This document shows, piece by piece, positions 41,083 through 41,758 of a DNA stretch of 41,758 bases. Under the pieces are notes generated by a model, which was not told the origin of the DNA, searched no databases, and saw nothing but the letters and a program-made list of their open reading frames with translations. The stretch comes from Clostridia bacterium (lineage in GTDB: Bacteria; Bacillota; Clostridia; Oscillospirales; Acutalibacteraceae): contig JAFSDK010000019.1 of assembly GCA_017436255.1 (NCBI GenBank), forward strand, positions 1-41,758. Reading direction: 5' to 3'. How positions within the stretch are numbered: position 1 is the stretch's first letter; every line of letters begins with the position of its first letter. The translations under genes and the position numbers were made by a program.

Positions 41083-41283
41083 ATGGCAGTTAGACTTAAC
41101 GAAAATAAAGAAATTGTTGAGTTAATCAAAAAAGGCCTTAAAGAAAAGGGCGGTTATTGTCCGTGTAAACGCGAAATAACCGAAGAGAACAAATGCATTT
41201 GCAAAGAATTTCGCGAGCAGATGGCTGATCCAAATTTTGAAGGTTACTGCCATTGTATGCTTTACTACAAATCCAGGGATTAG
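41083..41283 (+). CDS. Small ferredoxin-thioredoxin-reductase-like Cys protein
   Basis: A 66-residue protein with three C-x-C pairs: CPC (after GGY), CIC nine residues later, and CHC fifteen residues after that. This is the cysteine set of the catalytic chain of ferredoxin:thioredoxin reductase (CPC, CPC, CHC), which binds a 4Fe-4S cluster beside a redox disulfide. The spacings differ from the plant type, and the middle pair is CIC. A thioredoxin gene follows after 31 bases, which supports a redox role: ferredoxin electrons to thioredoxin. An AAGGTAG-like ribosome binding site precedes the ATG. Confidence 0.75.
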   Translation: MAVRLNENKEIVELIKKGLKEKGGYCPCKREITEENKCICKEFREQMADPNFEGYCHCMLYYKSRD

Positions 41284-41314
41284 GATTCAGGATTTAGAGT
41301 TTAGGAGGAATAAT

Positions 41315-41617
41315 ATGGTAAAGATTATTACTGCACAAAATTTTGAGCAGGAAGTTTTAAAAAGTGACAAAACCGTTTTGTTGGATTTCTGGGCAGACTG
41401 GTGCGGTCCATGCCGTATGGTTTCCCCGATTGTTGATGAAATTGCCGAAGAAAACGAAAGCATCTGTGTTGGTAAAATTAACGTAGATGAAGAGCCTGCT
41501 CTCGCTAACGCATTTAGTGTACAAAGCATACCTATGCTGGTTGTAATGAAGAATGGCAAAATCGTTAATCAAGCGGTAGGATATATGCCAAAAGAAAAGA
41601 TTTTAGAGCTTTTGTAA
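41315..41617 (+). CDS. trxA: Thioredoxin
   Basis: A 100-residue thioredoxin with the WCGPC redox motif (in FWADWCGPCRM), the cis-proline segment SIPMLVVMKNGK, and the usual beta-alpha fold length. The ATG at 41315 is chosen for AGGAGG upstream; the frame extends further left into the preceding gene. It forms a pair with the FTR-like gene before it. No thioredoxin reductase (trxB) gene is visible in the window. The IS end begins nine bases after the stop. Confidence 0.95.
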   Translation: MVKIITAQNFEQEVLKSDKTVLLDFWADWCGPCRMVSPIVDEIAEENESICVGKINVDEEPALANAFSVQSIPMLVVMKNGKIVNQAVGYMPKEKILELL

Positions 41618-41626
41618 ATTTTGATA

Positions 41627-41660
41627 TGCACCCCAAAAGTTAGACACTTTTGGAGGTGCA
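41627..41660 (+). mobile_element. Left terminal repeat of a right-hand IS3-family element
   Basis: The sequence starts TGCACCCCAAAAGTTAGACA and folds on itself (CCAAAAG/CTTTTGG inside TGCACC/GGTGCA, one bulge). A 5'-TG start, a self-complementary tip and the OrfA start seven bases later fit an IS3-family (IS150-like) left end. The insertion is just nine bases after the trxA stop. Confidence 0.65.
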
Positions 41661-41666
41661 TTTTTT

Positions 41667-41758
41667 ATGGCAAAGAAAGGGTCAATACAACAAAAATATA
41701 GTGCAGAGTTTAAAATATCTGTTATAATGGATATGCGAGAACACCATTTAGGATATAG
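41667..41758 (+). CDS. IS3-family transposase OrfA, N-terminal fragment (runs off window)
   Basis: Thirty residues are visible, including YSAEFKISVIMDMREHHLG, the start of the helix-turn-helix OrfA of IS3-family elements as I know it from Clostridia. TTGGAGG lies eight to ten bases before the ATG, within the terminal hairpin. The reading frame is open to the window edge. OrfB and the right end are outside. Confidence 0.7.
   Translation, partial: MAKKGSIQQKYSAEFKISVIMDMREHHLGY

Noticed and set aside
41270..41312. Short repeats GGATTAGGATTCAGG between the FTR-like and trxA genes
   Set aside because: Too short and irregular to be a repeat family, and part lies in coding sequence and around the RBS.

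Overview
The window is 41.8 kb of moderately AT-rich DNA with dense, mostly co-oriented genes, strong AAGGAG-type ribosome binding sites, textbook TTGACA/TATAAT promoters with 17-bp spacers, U-tailed hairpin terminators, a threonine T-box and a PyrR-type leader. Gene content and order (gpsA-plsY-der-DUF512, rpmF-yceD, mnmA-LUD-dacF, pth-mfd-parvulin) point to a chromosomal segment of a low-GC Gram-positive anaerobe of the class Clostridia, probably an Oscillospirales-like gut lineage. The taxonomic placement is inference from gene style, not from a marker comparison.

Layout. 1-130: outward-facing left end of an IS3-family element. 166-4447 (minus): lipid precursor and ribosome biogenesis operon gpsA, plsY, der, DUF512. 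4523-5239: rpmF-yceD. 5365-7166: pgi plus a small P-loop protein. 7291-10180: mnmA, an LUD-domain protein and a dacF-type carboxypeptidase. 10282-10922 (plus): a HAD phosphatase broken by a 1-base frameshift, fired from a promoter that shares its -35 box with mnmA. 10972-12944 (minus): pyrR-uraA behind an attenuator. 13472-14524 and 14668-17397 (plus): a G5/3D cell-wall protein and a GH31 glycosidase. 17529-20450 (minus): an ECF sigma factor with two paralogous membrane proteins of unknown function. 20690-21298: a divergent XRE regulator and small-ORF pair. 21264-24186: two divergent peptidases (M24, M19) and a VanY-like peptidase. 24304-28982 (plus): Tex, then an unusual XRE-phosphoglucosamine mutase fusion with nagB. 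29046-32075 (minus): a GntR-ABC transporter operon with its operator. 32203-33210: asnA, preceded by a 274-bp palindromic mobile-like element. 33550-38760 (minus): pth-mfd-parvulin-like lipoprotein. 38816-41617 (plus): T-box-thrS, an FTR-like Cys protein and thioredoxin. 41627-41758: start of a second IS3-family element.

Most of the window is housekeeping. The parts that stand out are the HTH-GlmM fusion beside nagB, the sigma factor operon whose two membrane proteins appear to carry duplicated I9/propeptide-like domains, the long-palindrome element that abuts the asnA ribosome binding site, and several compact regulatory arrangements: a shared -35 box, a hairpin-embedded RBS, and a terminator-like hairpin at the very 5' end of the 3D-protein transcript.
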